Shown one piece after another: positions 1 to 10,336 of a stretch of 64,000 nt of DNA. How positions within the stretch are numbered: the stretch's first letter is position 1; every line of letters begins with the position of its first letter. The DNA comes from Clarkia xantiana subsp. parviflora (Eukaryota > Streptophyta > Magnoliopsida > Myrtales > Onagraceae). The notes below the pieces were generated by a model. It did no database searches. It was not told the origin of the DNA and was given only the letters and a program-made list of their open reading frames with translations. Location: contig JAPTYO010000010.1 of NCBI GenBank assembly GCA_036873135.1, positions 13,054,134 to 13,118,133 on the forward strand. Direction: 5' to 3'. The translations under genes and the position numbers were made by a program.

Positions 1-179
1 GTTGGCAAATTACAAGCATCACCCTCGAAATGTGATCTCCCACACTCAAGAAAAGCCTAGGTAACAGGCAATATCATAGAAAGAAAACTCAAGTAAAGAT
101 TCAGACGACTTACCAATGACACATCCTACCTAGAAAATACCATCAGGTAAAATTCACATTATGCGTCATCCAGGAGCCT

Positions 180-990
180 ATCATGCGAACAGTTTCGACG
201 CCTCCAAGAGCGCATCTTGAGAGTAGTTTAAAACTACGACCAAATTCTGCGCCCTCCGGGAGCCAGTCCCGTGAACAGTTTCTATGCCCCCAAGAGCGTA
301 TCTTGAGAGTAGTTCTAAACTACGAAATTCTACGCCCTCCGGGAGCCTGATCCGTGAATAATTTTGTGCCCTCCGGGAGCCTGTCCCGTGAATAGTTTTG
401 TGCCCTCCGGGAGCCTATCCCGTGAAAAATTTCGACGCCCCAAGAGCGTATCTTGAGATTAGTTTAAACTACGAAATTCTGCGCCCTCCGAGAGCCTATC
501 TCGTGAAAAAATTATGTGCCCTCCGAGAGCCTATCTCGCGAACTAATTATGTGCCCTCCGAGAGCCTATCTCGCGAACATCTTTCGCGCCCTTCGAGAGC
601 CCATCTCGCGAACATATTATGCGCCCTCCGAGAGCCTATCTCGCGAACATATTTTGTGCCCTCCAAGAGCCTATCTCGCTAACTAAGTATGTGCCCTCCG
701 AGAGCCTATCTCGCGAACTAAGTATGTGCCCTCCGAGAGCCTATCTCGCGAACTAATTATGTGCCCTCCGAGAGCCTATCTCGCGAACATATTCCGCGCC
801 CTCCGAGAGCCTATCTCGCGAACATATTCCGCGACCTCCGAGAGCCTATCTCGCGAACACATTCCGCGCCCTCCGAGAGCCTATCTCGCGAACACATTAC
901 GCGCCCTCCGAGAGCCTATCTCGCGAACGTATTCCGCGTCATCCGAGAGCCTATCTCGTGAAATTTTTTACAACGTCTCCAAGAACGTAT
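180..990 (+). repeat. 35-bp minisatellite array
   Basis: About 14 well-conserved head-to-tail copies of a roughly 35-bp unit lie between 484 and 970. Their core is CCCTCCGAGAGCCTATCTCG followed by a variable A/T-rich tail. More diverged copies extend left to about 180. Reading frames across the array give repeated peptides only because the unit is tandem; they are not genes. The array sits inside the retrotransposon spacer. Confidence 0.9.
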
Positions 991-1460
991 CTTGAATAGA
1001 CCTTCCTTTATACAAGTAAGGTTACATGAGAAGTACAAGTATGATTATGATGACAATGTATGTATGAAAAAATCAAGTCGAGTAATGAAAGAACACTCCG
1101 AAAAAAATAAAAGAAACACAGCGATAGGCAAATTACAAATCACTCAGTCTTGCGAAGAAGAATCGCCTAACAAGTTACCCAAGGCAACCTCTGACAAACA
1201 TTACTGTCCCGCATGTCGCCCTCGCGTGACCTCTACTCGCATTCGACTTGAACATCATCAAGCACGACTGTCGACAACGCATCGCCCTGGCATATTGTCA
1301 AGCACATCTCATGAAGGGGACATCCCAAAAGCATAAAGGATACAACATCAGACAAGACGAGATGTCGGGACCAAACCCAACAAACATAGCCTAAACAAAA
1401 GGCAACTATAGCAATGAAGGTTCTCCAATAAGAAAGGAATGCTAAAGCACAACTCCATAC

Positions 1461-1593
1461 ATCGCGAAGTGGCTATCATGTCCACACACTACAAAGTGGC
1501 TATCATGTCCACATACCAAGAGGTGGCTATCATGTCCACACATCAAGAAACAGCTATCAAGTATACACATCGCGAGGATGCTATCACGGCCAC
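1461..1593 (+). repeat. Short tandem repeat, about 28-30 bp unit, five degenerate copies
   Basis: The phrase GTGGCTATCATGTCCACA recurs about every 28-30 bases, becoming degenerate in the last two copies. It lies just left of the nested Copia-type element and is a second tandem repeat in the same spacer. Confidence 0.75.
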
Positions 1594-1597
1594 AAGA

Positions 1598-1834
1598 ATA
1601 TTAGGATAATATCTAATATGGGGTTATTATCTAATTATGTTGGTTTATGTTAGTTCTAGTATTTGCACTTTAGTCCATAATGTTCCTAGGGTTTTGCATT
1701 CTAGTTCTAGAGGTTTCCTATATAAAGGAGCCTCCACTATTGTAATGGCGAAGCAACCTTCTCATATCATGTTTAGTATAATGAAAGGATTGCTCTTTTC
1801 TTACTCTCCAACCGCCCAACAATTATAAACGTTT
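1598..1834 (+). repeat. 5' LTR of the nested Copia-type element
   Basis: Matches the right-hand repeat at 4003-4239. It contains a likely promoter (TATATAAAGG near 1719) about 110 bases before its end. The initiator-tRNA primer-binding site follows four bases later. Confidence 0.8.
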
Positions 1835-1837
1835 CTA

Positions 1838-1849
1838 TGGTATCAGAGC
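1838..1849 (+). promoter_or_regulatory. Primer-binding site (initiator tRNA-Met)
   Basis: TGGTATCAGAGC is the standard plant Copia primer-binding site, complementary to the 3' end of initiator methionine tRNA. It lies just downstream of the 5' LTR. Confidence 0.9.
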
Positions 1850-1929
1850 CACCGATTAGTGGTTTTGATTTTTTGATTTTTCGTTTTTATTTGTTAATTT
1901 CCAGTTTTCAGCCTCAGAAAAATTTTTTT

Positions 1930-2700
1930 ATCAAGAAATCTGGGAACGCAACTTTCCATCACCGTCACTGAGCTCCACAGCGACGTCCGCCATGGCCACC
2001 GACAGGAACATGTACATCGTAGCTCTCATGCCACGGCTGCTCCGCGCGGTGCTCAGAGACCACGCCGCAGCTCCGGACGCGATTTGATCTTTCCATCGAA
2101 GACGAGGCGGCCGAGTTTTGTCACGGGAACCCACTTATCCTCCTCCTGGCGTTATGGACGGTGAGGAGAGCTTGGTGTGCCGCCCGAAGTGATAGAGTGC
2201 TTGGCATTCTTGACGGCGCGTTCAATGAGGTCTGGATTTAAGGAAGCCAAGCCTTGTGGATCTTGGAGCTTGCGCTCGAGGAATTTAGCTAAAGCGGCTG
2301 CTTTGTTAGTCTTTATGGCTCTGCCAAGGTGAGCCAATCGTGGTTGAAAAGGAGCAGGTAACAAAGGCAGAGGTTCGAATTTGCTTCCTTGGAGCGCCTT
2401 CCTCTCATCTTCACTTAATCCGTCCATTGTTATCCTCGGAGAGCTTGCTATTTCCATGGCTGCCGCCATGGCTAATAAGAACCCGAGCTCAGGAGCTCGT
2501 TGCTCGTGGGGTCGACCTGGTTTCCGCTGAGAGCCCGACGCTGTCTCCATGGGATTGAGGGCAAATCCCGATATTACCTTCAGTCGACTGCGAGTCGTTC
2601 CAGAAGAAGGAAGCCGAGTCTTGATCCAGTACCACCTCCAACTGAGTTGAAGACGAGCTGCCATGGAAAAGAACGAAGAACAGAGTGCTTGAGTTCTTCA
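1930..2700 (-). pseudogene. Antisense, intron-poor host gene fragment carried inside the Copia-type element
   Basis: This GC-richer block differs in base composition from the AT-rich rest of the element. On the minus strand it has an open frame (2664-2152, 170 codons). The second half of that frame looks like real protein: an alanine/methionine start near 2466, then DGLSEDERKALQGSKFEPLP, a proline-rich linker, and a helical stretch containing TNKAAALAKFLERKL and NPDLIERAVKNAKHSI. A further open stretch follows at 2134-1931. I do not recognise the family for certain; it resembles a plant protein of unknown function. It lies opposite to the element's transcription, as expected for a captured host sequence. 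Function within the element is unlikely. Confidence 0.5.
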
Positions 2701-2789
2701 TCGTTTTGAATTCGATTCACTGAATCGAGGCCAGGTATTCACGAATTGAGCTTCCTGCAGTCATTTACAGATCATTGCGACACTATTGG

Positions 2790-3240
2790 AGCATTGATTC
2801 AACAAAATCAATTCGATTTGAGGTATTGATTGATCTGCCCTGTTGTTGTTGTTGACTGGCCTTGCTGTATGTTGACATGACCATTGCGTTTCTGCTTGCA
2901 TTGTTGACATTGTTGCTGTGGTACCCTTTGAGACCAGTTTTGTTGTTGCTGTGGCATCTGCAGTAGACCATGTCGCTGCTCTGTTTGTGACTGATAATTT
3001 TGTGTCTAGGCTCTTACTGTTGCTAAACAACTGCTGTACTTGGTTAGATGACAGTAAGCCATTTGACAGAAGAGTTTGGAGCACCTGTTGCTGCTACTGC
3101 AGTTGTTGCTGTTTATGCTGTGAATTTTCTGCTGTTACAGCATTGTTACTACAACTATTATTGCATACTGTTAATTCTGCTGCAATTTTTCTGGTTTCTG
3201 AGCTGTTATATTTGATATAATGATGCTGCAATTTTTTGCT
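2790..3240. repeat. Low-complexity TTG/CTG-rich interior
   Basis: Imperfect TTGTTGCTG-type trinucleotides run through the middle of the Copia-type element. In one frame they encode leucine/cysteine-rich peptides and on the other strand glutamine-rich ones. There is no convincing coding signal. Confidence 0.6.
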
Positions 3241-4002
3241 TTGCTGCTGAAAACTTTGCTGAAAATTGTTGGAAATTGCAATTCATGTATTGGGTCATTA
3301 AATTGCTGAAATTGACTCAGCTGGTTTTGATGAGTTTACGTTGGATTTGAGCTATGGATAGCTTGATTGTTGAATTTCAACTGGATTACAGTTGAATTGT
3401 TGAAGAATTGCTGTTTTGAGGACAGTTTTTTGAGGATCTCCGAAATTGGAATATCGGGGGCCAGTTTAAAGACCAGGTATGCATATACCTTGGCATTTTG
3501 AAGATTGAAGTGTGGAGCTTCATCTTTTGTTGAAAATTGTAGAAGGTTGGAACATCAGAACCTCACCACCTGAGACATAGGTACTTCGCCTTCTGGAAGA
3601 TTGAAACATAGGAACCTCAGCATTCGCAATAAGACTGAGACATTGGAACTTCATCTTCCGTTCAACTTTTTTTTGAATACTTCAAGGTCATAGGTGGTTG
3701 TCATCACTCCGCTGAGAGCATAATGAAGACCAACCGATTGTTGCTACACGTGGATTATCACACCTCTGAGAGACCATGAAGGCTACAAGTGGGTGTTCAC
3801 CTCTGAGAGCACGGTGGACCTTGAAGATTCAGTTTTTTGATTCAACATTGCAGGTTTTGTTGGATATTGGATATTGAAGCTTTTGAGCTTTTGTTGAAGA
3901 TTGGAGTTTGGTAGCTCCATTTTGAAGATTGATTTGGTTTGAATTGTTGAAGATTGGGATGTGCTTTGGATTAAAGAAAGAAGAAGAAGGAAAAAATGGG
4001 GG

Positions 4003-4239
4003 AATATTAGGATAATATATAATATAGGGTTATTATCTAATTATGTTGGTTTATGTTAGTTCTAGTATTTGCACTTTTAGTCCCTAATGTTCCTAGGGTT
4101 TTGCATTCTAGTTCTAGAGGTCTCCTATATAAAGGAGCCTCCACTATTGTAATGGTGAAGCAACCTTCTCATATCATGTTTAGTATAATGAAAGGATTAC
4201 TCTCTTTACTCTCCAACCACCCAACAATTATAAACGTTT
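4003..4239 (+). repeat. 3' LTR of the nested Copia-type element
   Basis: Near-identical to 1598-1834, preceded by the polypurine tract ending at about 4002. The small number of differences between the two LTRs implies a fairly recent insertion. Confidence 0.8.
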
Positions 4240-4480
4240 ATACTAACCTTAAGAAGAGGTCCAAGGAAAAGGGAAAAGCAATATCCTTCATACGCTCATC
4301 AAAGGTTTGCAATTATGTTTCAACCTCCCTGAATGATACCAGGTAGGAGACGTCCTCATTATAAAGACAACCTCTATATTTTACGAAATCAACCATAAAG
4401 CGGAGAATCACGGCAAGCACTATCGGGGGCATATAACGAAACAATCCCCACAACGATCACAACTCTGATACTAGTAAGGG

Positions 4481-5475
4481 CTAACCCGAGAGCAGTCTCC
4501 ACCAAACTTTCAAGCAGAAATCTGTTATCTTAATTAGAGCCATGACAAAAGAAAGGAGTCTCAATGAAAGGTGATGATCACACCCATCACCAAAAGCAAG
4601 ATATTCAATGCAATGGTTAATCACATGAACCCATAGGTATGCCAAAGGCACCTTCAAATTCGTCAAAGTTACATGAAGAAGAAACAGACCTGAGACTCGG
4701 CCCCTCGACTGGAGGGCAGAGGATAGAGGAGAGACATCAAGATCTATGGTCATCCCATCGCCATCCACAGGTTGCTTCCCTTCGTCAAGCAAAAAGGCGC
4801 CTCTTCGACCAATATCTCCTTATCACGAGAGGGAGTTGGCAAACAGGCACTTGAAGGAGAGTCTCTCGCGGCTTTCTTCTTCTTGGCAGTCGAGGGCCCG
4901 ACCTCAGAATCAGGATTCAGTGCCTAAGACTTGGATTGACTTGAACTCTTGTGCACCGCAAGAACCCGCTCGGTAACTAGGGGCGAATGCTCTCACAACA
5001 AGAAGAAAGAAACATGAGGACAGACATAAGTATATCATAAAGGAAAGAGAATAGAAAAAGAACATACTAGAAGCCTCTGCAGCCTTCCCTGACTTAGAAT
5101 ATTTCTTGACCTCAGAAGCAGAGCTAGAGGGTACCTTCTTCCTATCCAAATCAACGGTGCTTTCGGAACGTTCCGCCTGCACATTATACGTTTTTCCATG
5201 AAACCAACCTACAATGAGGAAACAAAAGATGAATGAAAACAATAGGATTAATGACATACAAGGCTCATGAAAGGAAGGGTCAAGCGAGTTCCCGCCTCAT
5301 ACAAGTCCACCTCGGACACCCAAGACACAGGACAATGATATTTGATCCCATTACTTTGATAATTATCTTTATGGTCTCCTTCTCCAAAGGAGAAAACTCC
5401 CCAAAGGTGGACCAACCATTCTAGCAACCGACGCAAATGTCGACCCTTACTCATGGAAGGGCGGGATACGCCCAT
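4481..5475 (-). pseudogene. Decayed antisense reading frames in the Tat spacer
   Basis: On the minus strand several short open stretches look like coding pieces separated by stops or introns. They are 5475-5248 (with HLRRLLEWLVHLWGVFSF and a VDLYEAG stretch), 5257-4910 (GWFHGKTYNVQAERSESTVD followed by a lysine/serine-rich tail), and about 4980-4760 (a serine/lysine-rich stretch with TAKKKKAARDSPSSA). Some Tat-lineage elements carry an extra antisense ORF in this same spacer, so this may be such a gene, broken. No start, stop or domain could be fixed. Confidence 0.35.
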
Positions 5476-6654
5476 TACGGGGGAAACCTCAACATCAAGC
5501 TACGGGGGCAAAACCGACACCCAAGAGATCCGACCATCAAAGGGCGAGATACACCGCCAAAAGGAACAAACCCCAAAGCACTACAAAGAGGGTGAACTTT
5601 TAGCTTCCCCCAAAAGAAACGACGCTCCAACACATCCGAAGGAAGGGGCAATCCTTAACATATGTCAATAAACCTCTCCGCACGCAGCAGGTAAGAAGAA
5701 AAGCTTGTAAGCATTTTCACCCCCACTTTTATGTAAAACGAATTGCAGGACAAGAGTCAAGAGCCATACACACGCTCCAGCAAAGGAAGGAAAATGTCAC
5801 ACCTGTCAAAAGTCGAGTATTAAAGACAATGCTCGTACTAATAAAAGGGAGGCAGAACGATGTGTCCCATCAAGTGACAGAGCTAGCACTCTCGGATAAA
5901 AGGGGGTCTATCTCACTCTTACACTTATATTCATATTTATGATTTACATCTACAAGTGCACCAATGCCATCACTCACGCTTATGTTCACGACCCGTCCAT
6001 GCATATGTACATGTTTATGGTTATGCTCACGTGCATGCCCACGTACATACTCCCATGTGTCCAAACACTTAGACATCCATGTACATGGTTGATATATATT
6101 CATGCATACATTCATGTCCATGATTGCAGCTTATCCACACCCACTTCCATACTTGTGTTTCTACTTGCATGTATGCTAGTACACACCTTCTTGTTCATGA
6201 TATATCCATGTTCACTCAAATTAGCATTTCTAATATGCATATATTTTACATTCCCATACTTAGAAATTTTTTAGACCTAGTCTAAGCATTTCTCCACAGA
6301 CAGGGTTCACCCCACATGTGCACGTATTGATTATGATGGTGTAAAATGAAGTTACCTTAGTCCATATCCATGATTGCATTGCATCTCCATGCATGTACAT
6401 ATTTTTAGAATGCATGTATGAGAAGATTGGATTTTTATATCCACATTTTACGGACATGTGTCTAGGCGCGTGCACGTTTACTCTAACGTTTATATTTCCT
6501 CTATTTTGAGAAACTGAGGACAAGGCACGGAAAATGCACCTACGGACAAGCAAAGGTTTCGTCAAGAGGTAAAACCACGGTTTTAAATTGTGCGGGTCAT
6601 CCCATCATAAAATAGAGTCAATCAAGGGTTAAGCCATTGGTTGACTCGGGGGCA
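5476..6654. other. Spacer remainder without recognisable genes
   Basis: Plus-strand ORFs here are rich in cysteine, histidine and methionine and come from CATGTATGCATG-like simple sequence (5930-6200). I see no domain, and the region is best read as retrotransposon non-coding sequence. Confidence 0.55.
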
Positions 6655-7451
6655 TGTGATGGATAAACGCCCAATTTGAACCCGTTTTAATTTGGACGGT
6701 CTTATTTTAATCACCCAACTTATGATTATAAATCAAAACTTGGACCCGAACACTTCACTCCCAACGCGAACGGCCCGGACAAGACAAAATATTCGTCCAG
6801 ACCGGTCTGTTGGTCTCACCTAGGTGAGATCGGGCTAACCGGCCCGATCTCTCCTAGGAGGGATCGGGTGGCCTCACCCGACCTCTCCTAGGAGGGTTCG
6901 GGTCAGCTGATCGGCTCCTCCCTAGGGAGGTCGGGCAAGCTGACCGATCCAAGGCCTTAGGGGTCGAATTTTCCGTCCGACCCCAAGGATCCCGACATCC
7001 ATTTTACCTGACTCATACTTAGACTTTTTCACCCACCTCTCCGTGTCTTTAAAGGTTCTAATCTTGTTGTTATGTGTTAATAAAGTACGTTAAGGTATTA
7101 ACGGTGTCATTGAGCCACCTTAATCCCCTCGTGGCCTATATATACTTCGCAAGTTCTATTCATTTGGATCATGTTACATCTTTACACATTTTTAGCTCTG
7201 CCTTCTCTCTACTTTATCTCTCTAAGAATCTCAGACTGGCTTAGGCATCAGAGAGGGCACATCGAGTACCAACCCTCTCCTATTCGTGCTCGATAATGCC
7301 CCTTGTGCAGGTCGGCAAGGAGCGAGACGACGGACCACGTTGAGCCGACGGATTACATTTACGATTCAACGGATCATCAAAGAAAGCAATTTACCCGTGA
7401 GAAGTGTCATTCGGACCGAAGACCCATCGAACCGATACACACGTCTTAACA
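6655..7451 (+). repeat. 3' LTR of the Tat-like Gypsy element
   Basis: The repeat starts TGTGATGGATAAACGCC directly after a G-rich polypurine tract and ends CTTAACA, giving the expected TG...CA ends over 797 bp. It has a GC-rich U3 part, a TATA box (CCTATATATA, about 7135-7144) and a U5 part with the CTGGCTTAGGCATC and TTGTGCAGGTCGG phrases typical of plant Tat LTRs. The base after the LTR continues directly into DUF506 coding sequence, so the right border is precise to within the three shared bases ACA. Confidence 0.8.
7135..7144 (+). promoter_or_regulatory. TATA box of the Tat-like LTR
   Basis: CCTATATATA lies about 315 bases before the LTR end, a usual position for the retrotransposon promoter. 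It points towards the DUF506 remnant downstream. Confidence 0.5.
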
Positions 7452-7902
7452 ATGCTGCTCTCTGTAAGACGAAGTGGGGCCCCGACCGGAGTGTCACCGC
7501 CGGCCACGAATTCATCGACGTGGTCGGCTCCGGCGGCGAGAGATACATTGTTGAGCTTGACTTTGAGAGTGAGTTTGACATAGCCCGCGACGAGGCAGTA
7601 CTCGAGGCTGATGCAGTCTCTTCCTGGATTTTTCGTCGGAAAAGTCGAGGAGATGAAAGTGATAGTGAAAGCGATGACTGAAGCGGCTAAGATTTTGATG
7701 ATGAGTAGAGGCATGTGGATGTCGTCGTGGAGAAAGAGCGGTTTTATGAAGAATAAGTGGTTTGGTCCATATCGTCGGACCATGAGCCCGGATGTGGAAG
7801 TGTGTTCAGTGAATTCGGTAGTTAAGTGTCGGTCGGTCGGCTTCGATGATTCTAGTAGTAGCGGGAGTTCGTATGATAGCTTACCGATGCACATAATGTA
7901 GA
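7452..7902 (+). pseudogene. DUF506 copy 1, 5'-truncated by LTR and frameshifted
   Basis: From 7452 the sequence matches the second half of the intact DUF506 gene at 10337-11188 almost base for base, starting at the NAALCKTKWG motif. Everything upstream is replaced by the Gypsy LTR. One in-frame codon is missing (GHHEF became GHEF near 7506). A 2-base deletion near 7585-7588 then shifts the frame, so the rest (LPGFFVGKVEEMKVIVKAM to SLPMHIM, ending at 7899-7901) is read in another frame. The 5' half of this gene should lie beyond the retrotransposon, outside the window. It cannot make a normal protein. Confidence 0.9.
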
Positions 7903-8481
7903 AGTAGTAACCAAGTAGGGTTGATTCATTGATCAAGAAGTCGGGATTCTTCATTAGGGGGGCAAATACTGTGTAATGTAAATAAAATTAGGGATAAAAT
8001 TGGAGAGTAATTACAGTGTTTAGGGTTAAAAGTACATATATTATTAAAAGTTGACGGATAATTACCCTATCATAATATAAATTCAGCATAATAGATAAAT
8101 AATGGACATTTCTATCTTGCTCCACAAGCACCATATTTTTTTTTCTATTGCCCTAAAGGTGAACCCTAGGGGGAAATTGATATTATTAATAGTATTATGC
8201 AAATATTTGGTGTAGTTAAAAAATTTCATACATTTTCATACTTTTAAAGTTTTACATTTGTTACAATTAAGTCCAACCTAGTAATAAAATAAAATAAAAG
8301 CATGGTGCTACAAGAATGGTAGAAAAACCCATAAATAACCCAAAAATTGATGAATTTAGTTTTTCAGAATTATATAGAAGTATATATTGTTTCAAAACGA
8401 TGGTAGTTAGTATTTGCTTCAATCATTCGTCTAAAGTTGTAGTTAAATACATTTTAAATGTACAAAATTATCTGGGTACTT

Positions 8482-8490
8482 TTTAAAATA
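8482..8490. repeat. 9-bp target duplication, left of MULE copy A
   Basis: TTTAAAATA is repeated at 9246-9254 and flanks the element exactly. Confidence 0.85.
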
Positions 8491-9245
8491 GGGTTAAAGG
8501 GTCTTTTGGTGTCATATGTTTGACTAGTGTTGGCTCTTGGTGTCATATGTTTTATTACATAGGTTTTTGGTGTCAGACGTTTGCAATTTGTAGGCTTTTG
8601 GTGCATTCGTTAGTCAAATGTTAAGTTTGACCGTTAAATACTTTTATTTTTTTCAATTTAATCCTCAAATTTATAATCCTCGCTTTTAATTTTTGCAATT
8701 TAGTCTTAAAAGAACCCAATTGGACCGTAGGGTCTTATTGATCTAGCCATGGTGCGACCCAATGCTGGTTCGGACCACGGCTGCGGTCGCCCAGGTCCGG
8801 AGACCCGAGCCGTGGTCCGACCCAGCCATGGGTCTCACCATGTCTGGGTCAATTGGACCCAAGGGTTCAATTGGGTTAATTGGACCATTGGGTCCAATTG
8901 ACCCAGGCATGGTGTGGGCACGGCGGGGGTCGCCCAAGTCTGGCGACCAGAGCCGTGGTCTGACCCTGTCATGGGTCGCACTTTGTCTAGGTCAATTGAA
9001 CCATAGGGTCCAATTGGGTTCTTTTATGATTAAATTGCAAAAATTAAAAGTTAGGTGTATGAATTTGAGGACTAAATTGAACAAAATAAAAGTACTTAAC
9101 GGTCAAACTTAACATTTGACTAACAGATGCACCAAAGACCTACAAAATGTAAACGTTTTACATAAAAAACCTACAAAATAAAACATATGGTACAAAAAAA
9201 AGCCATCATAAGTGAAACATATGGCACCAAAAGACCTTTTAATCC
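8491..9245. mobile_element. Non-autonomous Mutator-like element (long TIR), copy A
   Basis: The left end GGGTTAAAGGGTCTTTTGGT and the reverse complement of the right end GGATTAAAAGGTCTTTTGGT match, and the inverted repeat continues for roughly 200 bp. A perfect 9-bp target duplication flanks it. The centre is GC-rich with repeated CCAATTGGACCC and CCATGGGTC words. No transposase is encoded. The same insertion, with the same duplication, occurs downstream of DUF506 copy 2 at 12274. Confidence 0.9.
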
Positions 9246-9560
9246 TTTAAAATAACAGAACTACCGATTGGTGATTAATTGAGTTTCAAACGAGTCTGAA
9301 CACTATATATCATTATAAGTTATTTGGTTTTGATTTTGATATTTAGAAAAATATTTGGTTAACTTTATAATTTAAAATATATTCAGAGGCAATTTGAACT
9401 GATAGTGGAAAAAAGTACCATATATCATCGTTTATATATTTTAAAATATATTGATACCAAAAATATCATATTTTCAATCATGTTTTATATATATATATAT
9501 TTTACATACTTTTTTCTATCTTTTTATACTATATAAATATGAAATATTATATTTTTAAGG

Positions 9561-9620
9561 GTTAATGGTATTTTGGTGTCATATATTTGTGAAAGTTGAC
9601 TTTTGGTCTATGTATTTTTT
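9561..9620. mobile_element. Fragment of a related long-TIR end
   Basis: GGGTTAATGGTATTTTGGTG and the following bases resemble one terminus of the neighbouring Mutator-like elements, without a partner end. It lies in a roughly 300-bp stretch present after copy 1 but absent from the matching place after copy 2. Confidence 0.4.
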
Positions 9621-10213
9621 TACTTAAATATAATAGACTAAAATTATATTGAATAAATCAGTGTATGTGCTAGTGTTTAATAAACATATGATCAGAAAAA
9701 TCTCATACCGAAAATTAGAAGTGCTTGGTCAATATTAATGCTTAATAGTTCAATCTTATTTGCAAAAATAAATCAATTAATACTAATGAATGAATTTACG
9801 TAACTTTATACACATATATTAGTTTATAATAATAATACAAAATACAAACAAAATAAATATTATGCGATTAGTTAGTGGTTGGATTCTAGAACTTTATTTA
9901 TTTATTTTGATTCTAGAAATATTCAGTTAAAAACTAAAGTAGGTAACTAATGTTGCGCTATTGAGTCCAAAACAAAATTGACAATTATTTGACAGTAAGA
10001 CCCGAACAAAAAAATGTACGGTCGGATATGCTGTCTCCCCACTCGATCGATACTCTCCGCATATCCTTATTTAGTTTTTATTTTATTAATTTAAATTTAA
10101 TTAACGTATCCACTTCAGTTTCTATTGTTATTGTTATTGACTTCAATTATTTTTTGGCAACCTGTTTTTTTTGTTATGGAATATTTCACGACCAACAGTC
10201 GAACCAACTCATC

Positions 10214-10222
10214 TTTATATAA
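10214..10222 (+). promoter_or_regulatory. TATA box of DUF506 copy 2
   Basis: TTTATATAA lies 115 bases before the ATG at 10337. The same block, including the following CCTCGCTTTCCATTTT, is conserved before copy 3 at 13612-13620. Confidence 0.6.
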
Positions 10223-10336
10223 CCTCGCTTTCCATTTTACGCTTACTATCAAATTTAATTCCACCAAAATAATACAACACAGAGCAGCAGCCGTCTCTTC
10301 GTCGGAGAACAGTCGTTGTCGCCGCCGTCTACAGTA

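Larger units (their letters stand above)
1598..4239 (+). mobile_element. Non-autonomous Copia-type LTR retrotransposon
   Basis: Two direct repeats of about 237 bp (about 1598-1834 and 4003-4239) share AATATTAGGATAATAT at the start and CAACAATTATAAACGTTT at the end, with only scattered differences. Directly after the left repeat, TGGTATCAGAGC (1838-1849) is the primer-binding site complementary to initiator methionine tRNA. Directly before the right repeat is a polypurine tract of GAAGAAG, A6 and GGGGG type. The interior is only about 2.2 kb and has no gag, integrase or reverse transcriptase, so the element depends on others. The termini are not clean TG...CA and no 5-bp target duplication was recognised, so the ends are approximate. 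Confidence 0.85.
1..6654 (+). mobile_element. Internal 3' spacer of a Tat-like Gypsy LTR retrotransposon (5' part outside window)
   Basis: The DNA between the window start and the LTR at 6655 contains no intact gag or pol reading frame. It reads as the long non-coding spacer that Tat/Ogre-type Gypsy elements carry between pol and the 3' LTR. It ends in a purine-rich tract (about 6646-6653) immediately before the LTR, which fixes the orientation as plus. It contains a 35-bp minisatellite, a second short tandem repeat at 1461-1593, and a nested Copia-type element at about 1598-4239. Family assignment is inferred from the LTR style and layout; no pol domain is present to confirm it. Confidence 0.6.

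Noticed and set aside
180..990. CRISPR-like array
   Set aside because: Units are contiguous with no unique spacers, and the context is plant retrotransposon DNA.
398..995. Open frames with REPISRTYSAPSESLSRE repeats
   Set aside because: Direct product of the 35-bp tandem repeat; a unit length not divisible by three cycles through all frames.
5930..6274. Cysteine/histidine-rich 111-codon frame
   Set aside because: Built from CATGTATGCATG-type low-complexity sequence in the retrotransposon spacer.
10316..10336. TTG start seven codons upstream for DUF506 copy 2
   Set aside because: A plain ATG at 10337 is available and gives the family-like N-terminus.
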